Assembly (NCBI GenBank): GCA_016839605.1
Contig: JAEOTX010000029.1
Coordinates: 1 to 33,043 of the forward strand
Reading direction: 5' to 3'
DNA length: 33,043 bases
Source: Candidatus Thorarchaeota archaeon
GTDB taxonomy: Archaea > Asgardarchaeota > Thorarchaeia > Thorarchaeales > Thorarchaeaceae
This document shows positions 23,898 through 33,018 of the stretch, piece after piece. The position numbers were made by a program, and so were the translations under genes. Below the pieces are notes generated by a model. The model was given only the letters and a program-made list of their open reading frames with translations, did not search any database and was not told the DNA's origin. Positions within the stretch are counted from its first letter, which is position 1. Every line of letters starts with the position of its first letter.

Positions 23898-24671
23898 ATG
23901 CTGATGACGATAGCCCTCATACTCCTCGGACTTCTATCGATTGGGATTTCTCTGATGTGGCGGAATAGACTCGCAAAGATAGACCCACTTTTCTCATCGT
24001 TTGAAGAACGGTTCGACGCTAATGAAGTTGATATCAGCGGCAACAAGAAATACGTGAATTGCTTGTCTCACCACTGGGTCATGAGGAATGTTGTTCGGGG
24101 TGACTATTCAAAATCTGGAGAGTCATTGAGCGATTTCGTTGGGGAAAATACTATGGTGGGCACTATGTTGGTTGGTATAGGAGCGGGAATCGCACCAGTC
24201 CTTCTCGTGTTGGTCATGTTTGAGAGCTTTGTTGTGGCAGGAGCCGCTCTCGCGACAGTCCTAATTGCGGTCTTTATCATTCGTCCATCGGGTGAGGTGG
24301 GAGTGTCATATGATCTTCTTTCATACCTAGTTGAACAAGAACCGACCGAATTCAAGATGGGCGATTGGGCGTACGCTGCAATCTCATCAAATCGGATAAA
24401 GAAATGGTCGTTCACCCTAATCGTAATCGCTGTGTTTTCGTTTGCACTCGCTCCTATAGGCGATATTCTTCCAGATGCTGTAGGATTCGGAATAGCCGCA
24501 TACTTCTCCGTCTTTATGCAACATATCTATCTCCCATTGGCAGAAATCTCGTTTCCATTTGCGCTAATAGCATTCATTGTCGGTGTTCCTCTTCTCCCAT
24601 TGCTATTATTCGCCCTCTTTCGGGTAGTGAAGAAACGACTAAGGTCTCAGTCAGATGAGGATGGAATCTAG
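23898..24671 (+). CDS. Unknown multi-pass membrane protein, paralog A
   Basis: 257 residues with an N-terminal helix (about 3-21) and around five more hydrophobic helices after a soluble stretch. It is clearly related to the gene at 24772: both begin with a (I/L)LLGxLSI(G/L) helix and share V(D/S)xSG(N/K)KxYxNCL, WVM(R/K)NV, the loop (D/E)P(T/I)(E/D)FK(M/V)GD(W/F)AYA and a similar late helix order. Between the helices is a conserved segment of about 45 polar residues. No known domain can be named. Gene order with the 22982 protein (1 nt gap) suggests one transcript. Confidence 0.72.
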   Translation: MLMTIALILLGLLSIGISLMWRNRLAKIDPLFSSFEERFDANEVDISGNKKYVNCLSHHWVMRNVVRGDYSKSGESLSDFVGENTMVGTMLVGIGAGIAPVLLVLVMFESFVVAGAALATVLIAVFIIRPSGEVGVSYDLLSYLVEQEPTEFKMGDWAYAAISSNRIKKWSFTLIVIAVFSFALAPIGDILPDAVGFGIAAYFSVFMQHIYLPLAEISFPFALIAFIVGVPLLPLLLFALFRVVKKRLRSQSDEDGI

Positions 24672-24771
24672 AGGCGAACTCGGATATTCACACCAGATTC
24701 TACTGAAAAGGTAGGATTCAAGAATACCCAATCGGCTGCATCTAAAACGTTGTGTCTGAGGTATCTTAACA

Positions 24772-25626
24772 ATGTATATGACGCTGGCAACAATTCTGCT
24801 GGGAATTTTATCGATTCTAATGGCAGTATTTTGGCGTAAGCGTTTACTGCGCCGCGATGAAATCAATATCTATCTTGAAGCTAGGTTTGGCTCTGAAAGT
24901 GTTGATACTTCAGGCAAAACCCACTACTCCAATTGCTTATCGTATCAGTGGGTCATGAAGAATGTCATTCAGAACAAACTTAGCCAAGGTAGCGAGGTCA
25001 TCCGTACAGCTTTGGTAGACAGAACCGTCGAGGGTACAATGGCACTCGCAATCGTAGGATCACTGATTCCATTCACGGCAGCTTATCTAATCTTTGTTAG
25101 CTTTGCACTTGTTGGTGGATCAATTATAATCCTCCTCCTGGCAATTCTTGTGATTCAAGCACCATTTGATGTGGCAGCATCTGATGGTCTCTTGAAATGG
25201 CAAACAAAGCAAGATCCGATAGATTTCAAGGTGGGCGACTTTGCATATGCTAAGGTATCATTCGGGGCAATCTCAAGATGGATACGAGTGCTTCTCGCAA
25301 TAGGAGCTATTGCCATTGTAGTGGCACCCTGGAGTGACTTGCTACTGGAAGGAGCGACTTATGCAATAATAATGGTGTTCACATTCGCTTTTACTACCGT
25401 ATATACTCCACTTGGTGCAGTCAATCCAGCTTTGGCGTATGTATTCTTTGTTGCGACTGTTGTGACAATCCTAATAATTGCCTTCCTCCTCCCTGGGAAA
25501 ATCTATAATTTGGTCCAGAGAGATATCAACATCTTTGCGCTAGAATCCGAAGAGAGTTCCGATGAGATCGATGATGAAACCGTAGAGAAAGAGAATAATC
25601 GCGGAGGCCATCAGGTCAAGACCTAG
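24772..25626 (+). CDS. Unknown multi-pass membrane protein, paralog B
   Basis: 284 residues, paralogous to the preceding gene over almost its whole length (see shared motifs there). It differs by a longer acidic C-terminal tail (about 265-284, rich in E/D/N/K) that probably lies in the cytoplasm. The ATG starts 100 nt after paralog A. Its last 87 nt overlap, tail to tail, a minus-strand gene at 25540. Two similar membrane proteins side by side suggest a heteromeric complex. The function is unknown; a transport or sensing role is possible but not shown. Confidence 0.72.
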   Translation: MYMTLATILLGILSILMAVFWRKRLLRRDEINIYLEARFGSESVDTSGKTHYSNCLSYQWVMKNVIQNKLSQGSEVIRTALVDRTVEGTMALAIVGSLIPFTAAYLIFVSFALVGGSIIILLLAILVIQAPFDVAASDGLLKWQTKQDPIDFKVGDFAYAKVSFGAISRWIRVLLAIGAIAIVVAPWSDLLLEGATYAIIMVFTFAFTTVYTPLGAVNPALAYVFFVATVVTILIIAFLLPGKIYNLVQRDINIFALESEESSDEIDDETVEKENNRGGHQVKT

Positions 25627-25878
25627 GAGTGCTCTTTTCCAGACAGGAGTAGGAGCTCCATTGGAGTCTAGTCTTTTCTTATCATCAAGTGGTTGTCGTG
25701 AGAATAGACAACCACCAAGGAGCAATAGGATTCCGCTACCCACGAAAGTGAGAATGCCTACAATGTAGAAAAACACCAAAGCCTGTGTTGCTACAGATGC
25801 GATAAGGCCTGTAACCAGAATGAGTGCGGTCAGCACTGTCCCCCACATGAAGCCAGCTTTGAGGGCGTTCATCCACAC
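25540..25878 (-). CDS. Small four-helix membrane protein
   Basis: 112 residues starting at a GTG with GGAGTG 7 nt upstream (an ATG two codons later is possible). About four hydrophobic helices (near 10-30, 33-55, 85-100 and 100-112) with a charged loop SRQPLDDKKRLDSNG. It follows the 64-residue gene by 16 nt. It overlaps the end of the opposite gene by 87 nt, an unusual length for a convergent overlap. No family is recognised. Confidence 0.58.
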   Translation of the reverse strand: MWMNALKAGFMWGTVLTALILVTGLIASVATQALVFFYIVGILTFVGSGILLLLGGCLFSRQPLDDKKRLDSNGAPTPVWKRALLGLDLMASAIILFLYGFIIDLIGTLFGF

Positions 25879-25894
25879 ATAACGTCACTCCGCT

Positions 25895-26089
25895 TCAAGG
25901 CATTAGAGCAAACAGGAATCCGATCGAACCAAGCACTATTGCCAATATCACAAGCGGAAGAAAGATTGACTGGAGAGATGCAATGAATAGAGCAACATAA
26001 TCTGTCGCATCGAGCGGTGTATGAGTTCCGCTATCTTGATCACCATAATGAGACCAATCAAAGCTCTCTTGTTTCTCTTCTTCGGTCAT
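25895..26089 (-). CDS. Small membrane protein, 64 residues
   Basis: A polar, acidic N-terminus (about 1-28, MTEEEKQESFDWSHYGDQ) followed by one long hydrophobic stretch (about 32-62). The ATG is preceded by AGGA about 8 nt upstream, a credible ribosome-binding site. It is probably co-transcribed with the four-helix protein downstream on the minus strand. No family is recognised; it may be a small subunit of the neighbouring membrane proteins. Confidence 0.55.
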   Translation of the reverse strand: MTEEEKQESFDWSHYGDQDSGTHTPLDATDYVALFIASLQSIFLPLVILAIVLGSIGFLFALMP

Positions 26090-26153
26090 TCGTTATTCCT
26101 CGCTTCCTTTTTTGCTTGCATTTAGTAAATAGGCATGTGGTTCACAGCAAAAT

Positions 26154-27185
26154 CTATCTTCCTGTAATCGTTGCTTCTTGTGCCTCGATCTGTGCCTTGT
26201 AATCAAGGTCGAGTTCTCCAGCGAAATGACAAGCCACAAGGTGTCCATCACCCATGTCTCGAAGATCTGGAACCTCGTCCTTACAGACTTCCTTCGCAAA
26301 CCTACATCTTGGATGGAATCTGCATCCTGTTGGAGGATTGATCGGACTCGGAACTTCTCCAGATAGAATCGCTGCCCGACCCCGAAATTCAGGATTCGGC
26401 ACAGGAACTGAGGATACAAGCGCAGCCGAGTATGGATGCATTGCTTCCTGGAATATATCGCGCGGAGTCATCTCCATGATTTTCCCTAGATACATCACAG
26501 CAACCCTGTCACTCATGTGCTTAACGACACTCAAGTTGTGGGAAATGAATAGATACGTTAGGTCGAATTCCTTCTGCAGGTCCTTCATGAGGTTAAGAGT
26601 CTGCGCTTGAACTGACACATCAGTACTAGATGTAGGTTCATCCATTACAACGAGCTTGGGATTCAACGCAAGGGCTCGCGCGATACAGATCCGCTGTCTT
26701 TGCCCACCGCTGAATTCGTGTGGAAACCTGTTGAGGTGGTCCTCATTGAGACCAACTTTATTGAGCAATTCTATGACCTTCTGCCTCAATCCATAGCCGC
26801 GAGCAATCCCATTTACTAGCAGTGGTTCACCGACAGCATTCTTAATTGTCAACCGTGGATCAAGTGAAGCCATTGGGTCTTGAAACACAATTCCCATGTT
26901 TCGGCGAAGGAACCTCATCTCTTTTGACTTCAGCTCGCTGATGTCCTGTCCCTCAAAGATCATTGTGCCAGATGTGGGAGGAATGAGTCTCAGTAGTGTT
27001 CGACCGGTGGTTGTCTTTCCACAACCTGATTCTCCGACAAGGCCAAGCGTTTCACCCTTGACAATGTCAAATGAGATGTCGTCAACCGCTCTAACGTACC
27101 CAAGTACCTTGCGGAAAACTCCGCCAGTCAATGGGAAGTACTTCTTCAAGTTCTTTACTTGGACCAAAGGTACATTGTCTGTCAT
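26154..27185 (-). CDS. dppF: Peptide ABC transporter ATP-binding protein, DppF/OppF type, second importer
   Basis: 343 residues. It has the DppF opening VKNLKKYFPL, Walker A GESGCGKT, signature FSGGQRQR, Walker B LVVMDEP and H-loop ISHNL. The D-loop reads SSTDVS instead of the common SALDV, a mild variation. The C-terminal cysteine tail (GCRFHPRC ... C ... C) is present. GGTGATTAA precedes the ATG. It sits 6 nt downstream of the dppD-type gene and is the last gene of the minus-strand operon of the second importer. Confidence 0.95.
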   Translation of the reverse strand: MTDNVPLVQVKNLKKYFPLTGGVFRKVLGYVRAVDDISFDIVKGETLGLVGESGCGKTTTGRTLLRLIPPTSGTMIFEGQDISELKSKEMRFLRRNMGIVFQDPMASLDPRLTIKNAVGEPLLVNGIARGYGLRQKVIELLNKVGLNEDHLNRFPHEFSGGQRQRICIARALALNPKLVVMDEPTSSTDVSVQAQTLNLMKDLQKEFDLTYLFISHNLSVVKHMSDRVAVMYLGKIMEMTPRDIFQEAMHPYSAALVSSVPVPNPEFRGRAAILSGEVPSPINPPTGCRFHPRCRFAKEVCKDEVPDLRDMGDGHLVACHFAGELDLDYKAQIEAQEATITGR

Positions 27186-27191
27186 TTTTAA

Positions 27192-28430
27192 TCACCTTCT
27201 CCCCTTCACAGAACCCTGTGGATGGAAACACTCCACCAAGTGACCAGGCTTTACCTCCTCTCTCGGAGGTCGCTGCTCTGAGCAAATACTTGTTGCGAAT
27301 TCACATCTTGGATGGAATCTACATCCTGTTGGTGGTGTAATCAGATTGGGAACCATGCCCTTAATCTGCAATAATCGATCAACCTTCTCTGTCAATTTCG
27401 GAATTGCCCGAAGCAGACCTGACGTGTAAGGATGAACAGGGTCTGAAAACAGCTCATCGGTTGAAGCGTACTCCACAACAACTCCAGCATACATTACCGC
27501 GACATGTGTGCAAGTTTCTGCTACAACACCTAAGTCGTGGGTGATGATGATTATTGAAGAGTCAAAGTCTGCCTTGAGCTCATTTAGTAGATTCAGGACC
27601 TGAGCCTGAACGGTTACATCCAGCGCTGTTGTGGCTTCATCGCAGATTAGTATCTGAGGATTGCAGGAGAGAGACATCGCAATGAGTGCTCTCTGTCTCA
27701 TACCTCCAGAAAGCTCATGAGGATACTGATTAGCTATCTCCTCGGGAGACGGCATACGGACCATCTTGAGCATTTCAACTGCTTTCTTCTTGGCCACCTT
27801 TTTCTTATCGTCATCAGTTGGTGGCGGAGGGTCATCGAGTTGACTCTTATATTCGCTGATTTTCTCCTTGATCTCCTCCGCATTCGGAGCCTGTGGATTC
27901 TCTGCCAAGGTTTCCTCCAAACGATCAATCTTCATCACGAGAGCTTCTTCTGCAAGATTCTGATGAAGAGATATCACCTCGGCAATCTGGTCACCGACTC
28001 GAAATACTGGATTGGGATATGTCGCAGGATCTTGGAACACAATTGCAATGCGGTTGCCCCTAATGTGACGCATCTCATCTTCAGACAGCTTAAGTAGATC
28101 AGAAATAACTTCCTCTTTATCCAGTGTGCGGTCTCTGAAGACAACCTCACCGGCCTCAATTACTCCCGGTGAATCCACAAGACGCATAATTGATTTCGCA
28201 GTCACGCTTTTACCGCATCCTGTTTCACCCACGAATGCAAGAGTCTGTCCCTTTTTCAGCTGAACAGAGACTCCGTCAAGTGCCTTTACAACTCCTTCAT
28301 ACGTATAGAAGGAAGTCTTGAGGCCTCGAACATCAAGGATCACATCAGGTTCAAGTGTATGGATTTCATCCTGGGAATCGTGGATTTCATTGTCTGATTC
28401 AGTCATAGTCATCATTTCTCCCTCTGTCAT
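27192..28430 (-). CDS. dppD: Peptide ABC transporter ATP-binding protein, DppD/OppD type, with charged insert
   Basis: 412 residues, longer than the usual ~330. Walker A is GETGCGKS (68-75), the signature is LSGGM (240-244), Walker B is LICDEA with D264/E265, and the H-loop is ITHDL (H298). The extra length comes from an acidic N-terminal leader of about 30 residues and an insert of about 60 residues (around 157-216) between the Q-loop and the signature. That insert has a predicted helical LEETLAENP ... EEIKEKISEYKSQ part, a Pro run and a Lys-rich end. The insert lies in the helical domain that touches the permease. The C-terminal four-Cys tail is kept. The start overlaps the dppC-type stop by ATGA. 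Confidence 0.93.
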   Translation of the reverse strand: MTEGEMMTMTESDNEIHDSQDEIHTLEPDVILDVRGLKTSFYTYEGVVKALDGVSVQLKKGQTLAFVGETGCGKSVTAKSIMRLVDSPGVIEAGEVVFRDRTLDKEEVISDLLKLSEDEMRHIRGNRIAIVFQDPATYPNPVFRVGDQIAEVISLHQNLAEEALVMKIDRLEETLAENPQAPNAEEIKEKISEYKSQLDDPPPPTDDDKKKVAKKKAVEMLKMVRMPSPEEIANQYPHELSGGMRQRALIAMSLSCNPQILICDEATTALDVTVQAQVLNLLNELKADFDSSIIIITHDLGVVAETCTHVAVMYAGVVVEYASTDELFSDPVHPYTSGLLRAIPKLTEKVDRLLQIKGMVPNLITPPTGCRFHPRCEFATSICSEQRPPREEVKPGHLVECFHPQGSVKGRR

Positions 28431-29710
28431 CGCCTTCTAAGTTTAGGATCTAAGATGTCTCTCACCCCGTCGCCGACTAAGTTGAAGGCGAGTGCACATA
28501 GCAGTATTGCAATGCCAGGGTAGAAGACCAGCCAGTAGAAGGTAAAGTGATCCTGTCCTGTTGCAATCATGAGTCCCCATTCCGCAGTACCCGCTTCCGC
28601 CCCGAATCCGATGAAGCTAAGGCCGGCAGCTGTAAGCAGAACACCACCCAAATCCAGGGTAGCCTGCACAATGACGGGCTGTACTGTATTGGGCAGGATG
28701 TGAGTCAGCAATATCCTGAAGTCTGATGCGCCGACAGACCGAGCAGCCTCAACATATAGCCTCTCGCGTTCGATCAAAACTTGACCCCTTACAAGACGAG
28801 CATATGTTGGCCACCAGACCACCATAAGAGCTATAGCAATGTTGTCGAGGTTTCTCTCACCAAGAGCGGACACAATCGCCATTGCAAGGATTAGGCCTGG
28901 GAATGCAAAGAACACATCTGTGATGCGCATGACAACCTCGTCAACAGCTCCTCCAAAGTAGCCAGCTGCAGCACCAAGGAATGTACCAATGATTAGGGCA
29001 ACTGAAACTACTGTGAGAGCAATTCGCAAGTCAATTCGGGTCGCCCACATGACCATGCTGAATATGTCTCCACCATTCTGGTCAGTTCCCCATATGTGCG
29101 TGGGACTGGGTGCTTGTAGAGTTTCGGTCCATATTCTTTCAGTAGGTCCATAAGGAGCCCAGAGATTAACAGTCAGAGCAATGAAAACATATCCGAGGAT
29201 GATTACCACTCCCACTACGACCAATGGGCTTCTTCTAATCAGATAGAGACTATACCTTAGCTCTTTCATCCTTGGACCCAAGTCTTCCTTGAAGAGCTTC
29301 CACCAATAAGACCTAACACTTGGAGTGAAAAGAAGCAGTATAGCAACCAAACTGCCAATGGCTAAGTATGGTAGAGAGCCACCTATCCAAACAAGGAGCC
29401 CAAAGTAGATGATATTAGCGTAAATAATCCATGGAAATTCGTGAGCAAACACCTTGTAGACTGACCGGCCTATGTTGAACAGCCATAGACCAAAGAGAAT
29501 CATCGGCATCGTATTCAGTATTAGTATGCCAGCAAAAGAGCCAAAATTGATTTCCCCTGCAATGAACGGTCCCACAAGAGGGGCTAAGAGTAGTACACCT
29601 ACTCCCATCGCCACAAGACCAATGATAGATTGGAAGATGCCTACAAATCTCACCATTTGAGGTGCTTTCTCTTCAACAATTTCTACTTCAATTTGAGTTA
29701 ATTCACCCAT
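28427..29710 (-). CDS. dppC: Peptide ABC transporter permease, DppC/OppC type, with N-terminal membrane extension
   Basis: 427 residues, about 130 more than standard DppC. The core starts near 145 (RRSPLVVVGVVIILGYV), with WGTDQNGGDIFSM, a coupling loop EAARSVGASDFRILLTHILP and the DPKLRRR end. The first ~140 residues carry about four additional hydrophobic helices separated by short polar loops. GAGGTGA lies just before the ATG. It follows the dppB-type gene by 11 nt and overlaps the dppD-type gene by ATGA. The extension differs in sequence from that of the first importer but occupies the same place. Confidence 0.93.
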   Translation of the reverse strand: MGELTQIEVEIVEEKAPQMVRFVGIFQSIIGLVAMGVGVLLLAPLVGPFIAGEINFGSFAGILILNTMPMILFGLWLFNIGRSVYKVFAHEFPWIIYANIIYFGLLVWIGGSLPYLAIGSLVAILLLFTPSVRSYWWKLFKEDLGPRMKELRYSLYLIRRSPLVVVGVVIILGYVFIALTVNLWAPYGPTERIWTETLQAPSPTHIWGTDQNGGDIFSMVMWATRIDLRIALTVVSVALIIGTFLGAAAGYFGGAVDEVVMRITDVFFAFPGLILAMAIVSALGERNLDNIAIALMVVWWPTYARLVRGQVLIERERLYVEAARSVGASDFRILLTHILPNTVQPVIVQATLDLGGVLLTAAGLSFIGFGAEAGTAEWGLMIATGQDHFTFYWLVFYPGIAILLCALAFNLVGDGVRDILDPKLRRR

Positions 29711-29721
29711 TTCTTGTCACC

Positions 29722-30747
29722 TCATCCATAGCGTATTCGTGGGTCTAGTGTGGCATATATGAGATCAACAATCAGATTGGCTGACACGAAAATTATAGCA
29801 ACTAGAATCGTGAACGCATTTATGCTAGGTATGTCCGATGTGAGAATAGCCGCGACAGCCCAACGACCAAGTCCTGGCCAGCTGAATATTGTTTCAGTGA
29901 GGACCGCTCCGGTAATGAGCCCACCAAAGGCAAGGCCAATAACAGTCACCGTAGGAATCATCGCATTTCTGAGAGCGTGTCTATAGATGACAACTCTCTC
30001 CGTCAAACCTTTTGAGCGCGCCAGCGTAATATAATCCTCTTTCAATACCTCAAGCATGCTGGAACGCATCATCCTAGTGATAATAGCCAGAAAGATGTAG
30101 CCAAGACACATTGCAGGCATCACAAAATGAATCAGAGCATCAAAGAATAACACTCCATTTAGAGTCAATACGGCATCCAGTAAGACAAAGTTGGTTATGG
30201 GAGTATAGTCGACATAAATGAAGGAGTACCTGCCTCCCTCAGGGAGGAAGGGTAATCCCCACATGAAGAACTGGAAATAGAACAGATACTTCAGCATAAG
30301 AGCAAACCAGAAGATAGGCATCGATACTCCAGCTAGAGCAATCACTCGAGTTACATGATCTGTCAATTTATCCTTCTTAGTTGCTGAAATAATGCCTAGA
30401 GGGATGCCAATAACCACAGCGATGATCATTGATACAATAGCTAGTTCAATGGTCGCAGGGAAGTATCTCTGGATTGTAGGGATTACATCCATCCTTGCAG
30501 TATTTGAATATCCCCAGTCTCCAGCAAACAGATTTCTCAGATATAGAAAGAACTGAACGTAAATGGGCTCATCGAGCCCATGTTCGAGTCTGATTGCTGC
30601 GTAAGCATCGGGAGTAGTTCTCTCGTCTACATATAATGCAAGAGGATTTCCAACAACATAAGCCAACACGAATGTTATGGCTAAGACTCCAATTATTACA
30701 GGAATCGATAAGAAAATCCTTCTAATCACATAATCTCTCAATCTCAT
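29722..30747 (-). CDS. dppB: Peptide ABC transporter permease, DppB/OppB type, second importer
   Basis: 341 residues from ATG 30747; GTG 30768 and ATG 30762 are in frame but add residues before the family-typical MRLRDYVIRRIFLSIP. Six hydrophobic helices, an extracellular segment DAYAAIRLEHGLDEPIYVQF, a coupling loop LARSKGLTERVVIYRHALRN and the DPRIRYG end are all present. It is the first gene of the minus-strand permease/ATPase operon and diverges from the solute-binding protein gene at 31093. A TATA-like CTTAAAT at 30832-30838 (minus) would drive it. Confidence 0.93.
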   Translation of the reverse strand: MRLRDYVIRRIFLSIPVIIGVLAITFVLAYVVGNPLALYVDERTTPDAYAAIRLEHGLDEPIYVQFFLYLRNLFAGDWGYSNTARMDVIPTIQRYFPATIELAIVSMIIAVVIGIPLGIISATKKDKLTDHVTRVIALAGVSMPIFWFALMLKYLFYFQFFMWGLPFLPEGGRYSFIYVDYTPITNFVLLDAVLTLNGVLFFDALIHFVMPAMCLGYIFLAIITRMMRSSMLEVLKEDYITLARSKGLTERVVIYRHALRNAMIPTVTVIGLAFGGLITGAVLTETIFSWPGLGRWAVAAILTSDIPSINAFTILVAIIFVSANLIVDLIYATLDPRIRYG

Positions 30748-30768
30748 GGTCGACCACTTCATGCGCAC

Positions 30769-31092
30769 ATACTCGGGGTTCTACCAGATGATGCCAAACT
30801 GATTTCAAAGGGCGCATCATTGGTGACAGTCATTTAAGCCTTTGGATGTCAGAAAAGAAAAATAGTGGCTCACACAACCATTCAAGAACCGTCTACGCCG
30901 GGGAAGGGTTCTATGCGAGATAGAGTGTATTTACGCTTTGTTGTGTGCGTTACCACACGATGATTTACCCGTAAGCTATATTAGACAATGCACATCCAAC
31001 TTGACTCCTCTGCGGCACATTAAAAGTGCTGCGCGGCAAGAAAATTTTGTCTTTTGACGAAATTCCTTGTACGAAGGAGGAAGTTATTTCCA
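30769..31092. promoter_or_regulatory. Divergent control region of the second peptide importer
   Basis: 324 nt between the divergent permease operon and the binding-protein gene. It contains a minus-strand TATA-like CTTAAAT (30832-30838), a plus-strand CTATATTA (30975-30982) and TTAAAAG (31020-31026), an imperfect inverted repeat TTGTGTG/CACACGA (30941-30960) that could bind a regulator, and a strong AAGGAGG ribosome-binding site (31074-31080) before the ATG at 31093. No gene is seen inside. Confidence 0.5.
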
Positions 31093-33018
31093 ATGGAAAG
31101 AAACCAGATGTACGCGATCATAGTTATCGTGATTGTGGTTGCGGGTGCTGGTGTTGCTTTTGTCTTCCTATCACAACCGACTCAGACTCCTGAGGATCAG
31201 TTTATTGTGGAGACTATAGGCAACCCCCTAAGCATGGACCCGCACGTCAATTATGAGAACTTCGGTGGCGGACTACAAGAAAATATTTACGAAACGTTAT
31301 ACTACTACCCATTTGGTACGGATAGTACGGAGCCTTCGGTGCCTCTATTGGCAGCGGACGACCCTGTTATTTCCGCAGATGGTCTACAGTACAACATCTC
31401 ACTGCGTCAGAATGTCAAATTCCATGATGGAACACCGTTCAACGCAAGTGTTGCAAAATGGAATTTCGAGAGAGCAGTCAAGGCCTTCCGCCTTGCAGGT
31501 CCTGTTTGGATGATCATTGAACCAATGGTTGGTGGTCTAGCCGTTGAGGATGCTGCTTACGGTGAAGGTACTGGTAGCCAAGAGTTCGCAGACGCCTTTG
31601 ACGACTGGGTTGAAAACTCAGGCGCAATCGTGGTTCTAGACACTTACACAATCCAGTATAACCTGGCAGAGCCATTTGCCCCATTCATTGCGGCGATGAC
31701 TTACCGTGTTGGTGCTTTTATGAGCCCGACCTACGTTCTATCGAACCCATGCAACGACTCCGTACCTGTTGGCGGTGACTGGACAGAGCACTATGGTAAT
31801 GACTACGGTGAGTGGCAATCCGTCTGGATGGAAGACCACACCTGTGGTACTGGTCCATACATGCTCGAAGACTGGAGACCAAACGAGTACATCCACATGG
31901 TCATTGCCCCTGACTACTGGAGAGCCGACGCCACTGAGGCGGGCATAGCTCCACCATCCTACGCAGGTGCAATCAAGGAAGTTTGGTATAAGACCAACGA
32001 GGACACAACTGGCAGACTCCTGAATCTCAGAACTGGTCTGGCTGATGTTGTCTACTGGCCTACAACCAACGCTGATGAGATCTGGGACAACACCACAATG
32101 GGTTCAAGCGATGCTAACATTCACGTCAACACTGGTGGATTCAGCTACACACTGATGGCCTTCACCTTCCTATTCCACGACATGAACATCACCCGTGGAA
32201 CAGCAGCTCCGGTGGAGATCCAAAGCCCATTCACCTATCGAGGATTGAGGAAATGTTTCGCTTACGCCTTTGACTATGACGCGGCAATCAATGCTATCGT
32301 CAGAGGATGGGGCTTCCAAGCTAAAGGCTTCATCCCACAAGGTATGTTCGGTCAGAACTCAGACTATTGGCTAGAGCACTATAACATCACTGCAGCAGTA
32401 GAATTCTGGAATACGGCAATGAACGAGCCAGGATTTGTAGACATCATCAATGCCCTAGATGGTTACATTGAGCTGTTCTACAACTCAGGCAACGTCATCC
32501 GTGAGCAGGGTTCACTCCTGTTGAAGGACGGTCTATCTGCTGTCATGGCACATGCAGACACCAACTTGACAGGTATCACTGCCACCATGACTAATGGTGA
32601 GCCTGGTGTTGAGCTCAGGGTCAATGCCCTTGAGTGGGCAAACATGCTCCTGAAGATGGACAACCACGAGCTGCCAATTTGGCTCATTGGTTGGGCTCCT
32701 GACTACGCAGATCCAGACAACTACGCCCTACCGTTCGTGAAATCGACCGGTACATTCATGCATGCAAGCGGCTACAACAACACAGCTGTAGACGCGCTAG
32801 TTGCAGCAGGGAAGGGTGAGACGGATCTAGTGGCCAGGCAGGCAATCTACGACGAAATGCAGGAGCTTGTAGCATATGACCAGCCCAGTATCTACATGTA
32901 CCAGCCTTCTGAATTCAGAGTCTGGAGAAACTGGATGGCTGGCAACGGTCTGACCTACAACCCAATGTATGGTACCTACTACTGGTTCCACCTACACAAG
33001 GTCTATCCAACAACCTAG
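31093..33018 (+). CDS. Peptide ABC transporter solute-binding protein, family 5, second importer
   Basis: 641 residues from ATG 31093, supported by AAGGAGG 12 nt upstream; a TTG at 31054 is rejected because it would place that site inside the gene. One N-terminal hydrophobic helix (about 6-26) without a lipobox cysteine follows MERNQ, suggesting an uncleaved signal anchor. The binding domain follows: VETIGNPLSMDPHVNYEN at the start, then the family signature NVKFHDGTPFNASVAKWNFER, and a C-terminal WAPDYADPDNYALPF block typical of dipeptide/oligopeptide-binding proteins. Unlike the first importer's binding protein there is no Thr stalk or C-terminal helix. It diverges from the dppBCDF-type genes. 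Peptide is the likely ligand; no specificity can be read. Confidence 0.93.
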   Translation: MERNQMYAIIVIVIVVAGAGVAFVFLSQPTQTPEDQFIVETIGNPLSMDPHVNYENFGGGLQENIYETLYYYPFGTDSTEPSVPLLAADDPVISADGLQYNISLRQNVKFHDGTPFNASVAKWNFERAVKAFRLAGPVWMIIEPMVGGLAVEDAAYGEGTGSQEFADAFDDWVENSGAIVVLDTYTIQYNLAEPFAPFIAAMTYRVGAFMSPTYVLSNPCNDSVPVGGDWTEHYGNDYGEWQSVWMEDHTCGTGPYMLEDWRPNEYIHMVIAPDYWRADATEAGIAPPSYAGAIKEVWYKTNEDTTGRLLNLRTGLADVVYWPTTNADEIWDNTTMGSSDANIHVNTGGFSYTLMAFTFLFHDMNITRGTAAPVEIQSPFTYRGLRKCFAYAFDYDAAINAIVRGWGFQAKGFIPQGMFGQNSDYWLEHYNITAAVEFWNTAMNEPGFVDIINALDGYIELFYNSGNVIREQGSLLLKDGLSAVMAHADTNLTGITATMTNGEPGVELRVNALEWANMLLKMDNHELPIWLIGWAPDYADPDNYALPFVKSTGTFMHASGYNNTAVDALVAAGKGETDLVARQAIYDEMQELVAYDQPSIYMYQPSEFRVWRNWMAGNGLTYNPMYGTYYWFHLHKVYPTT

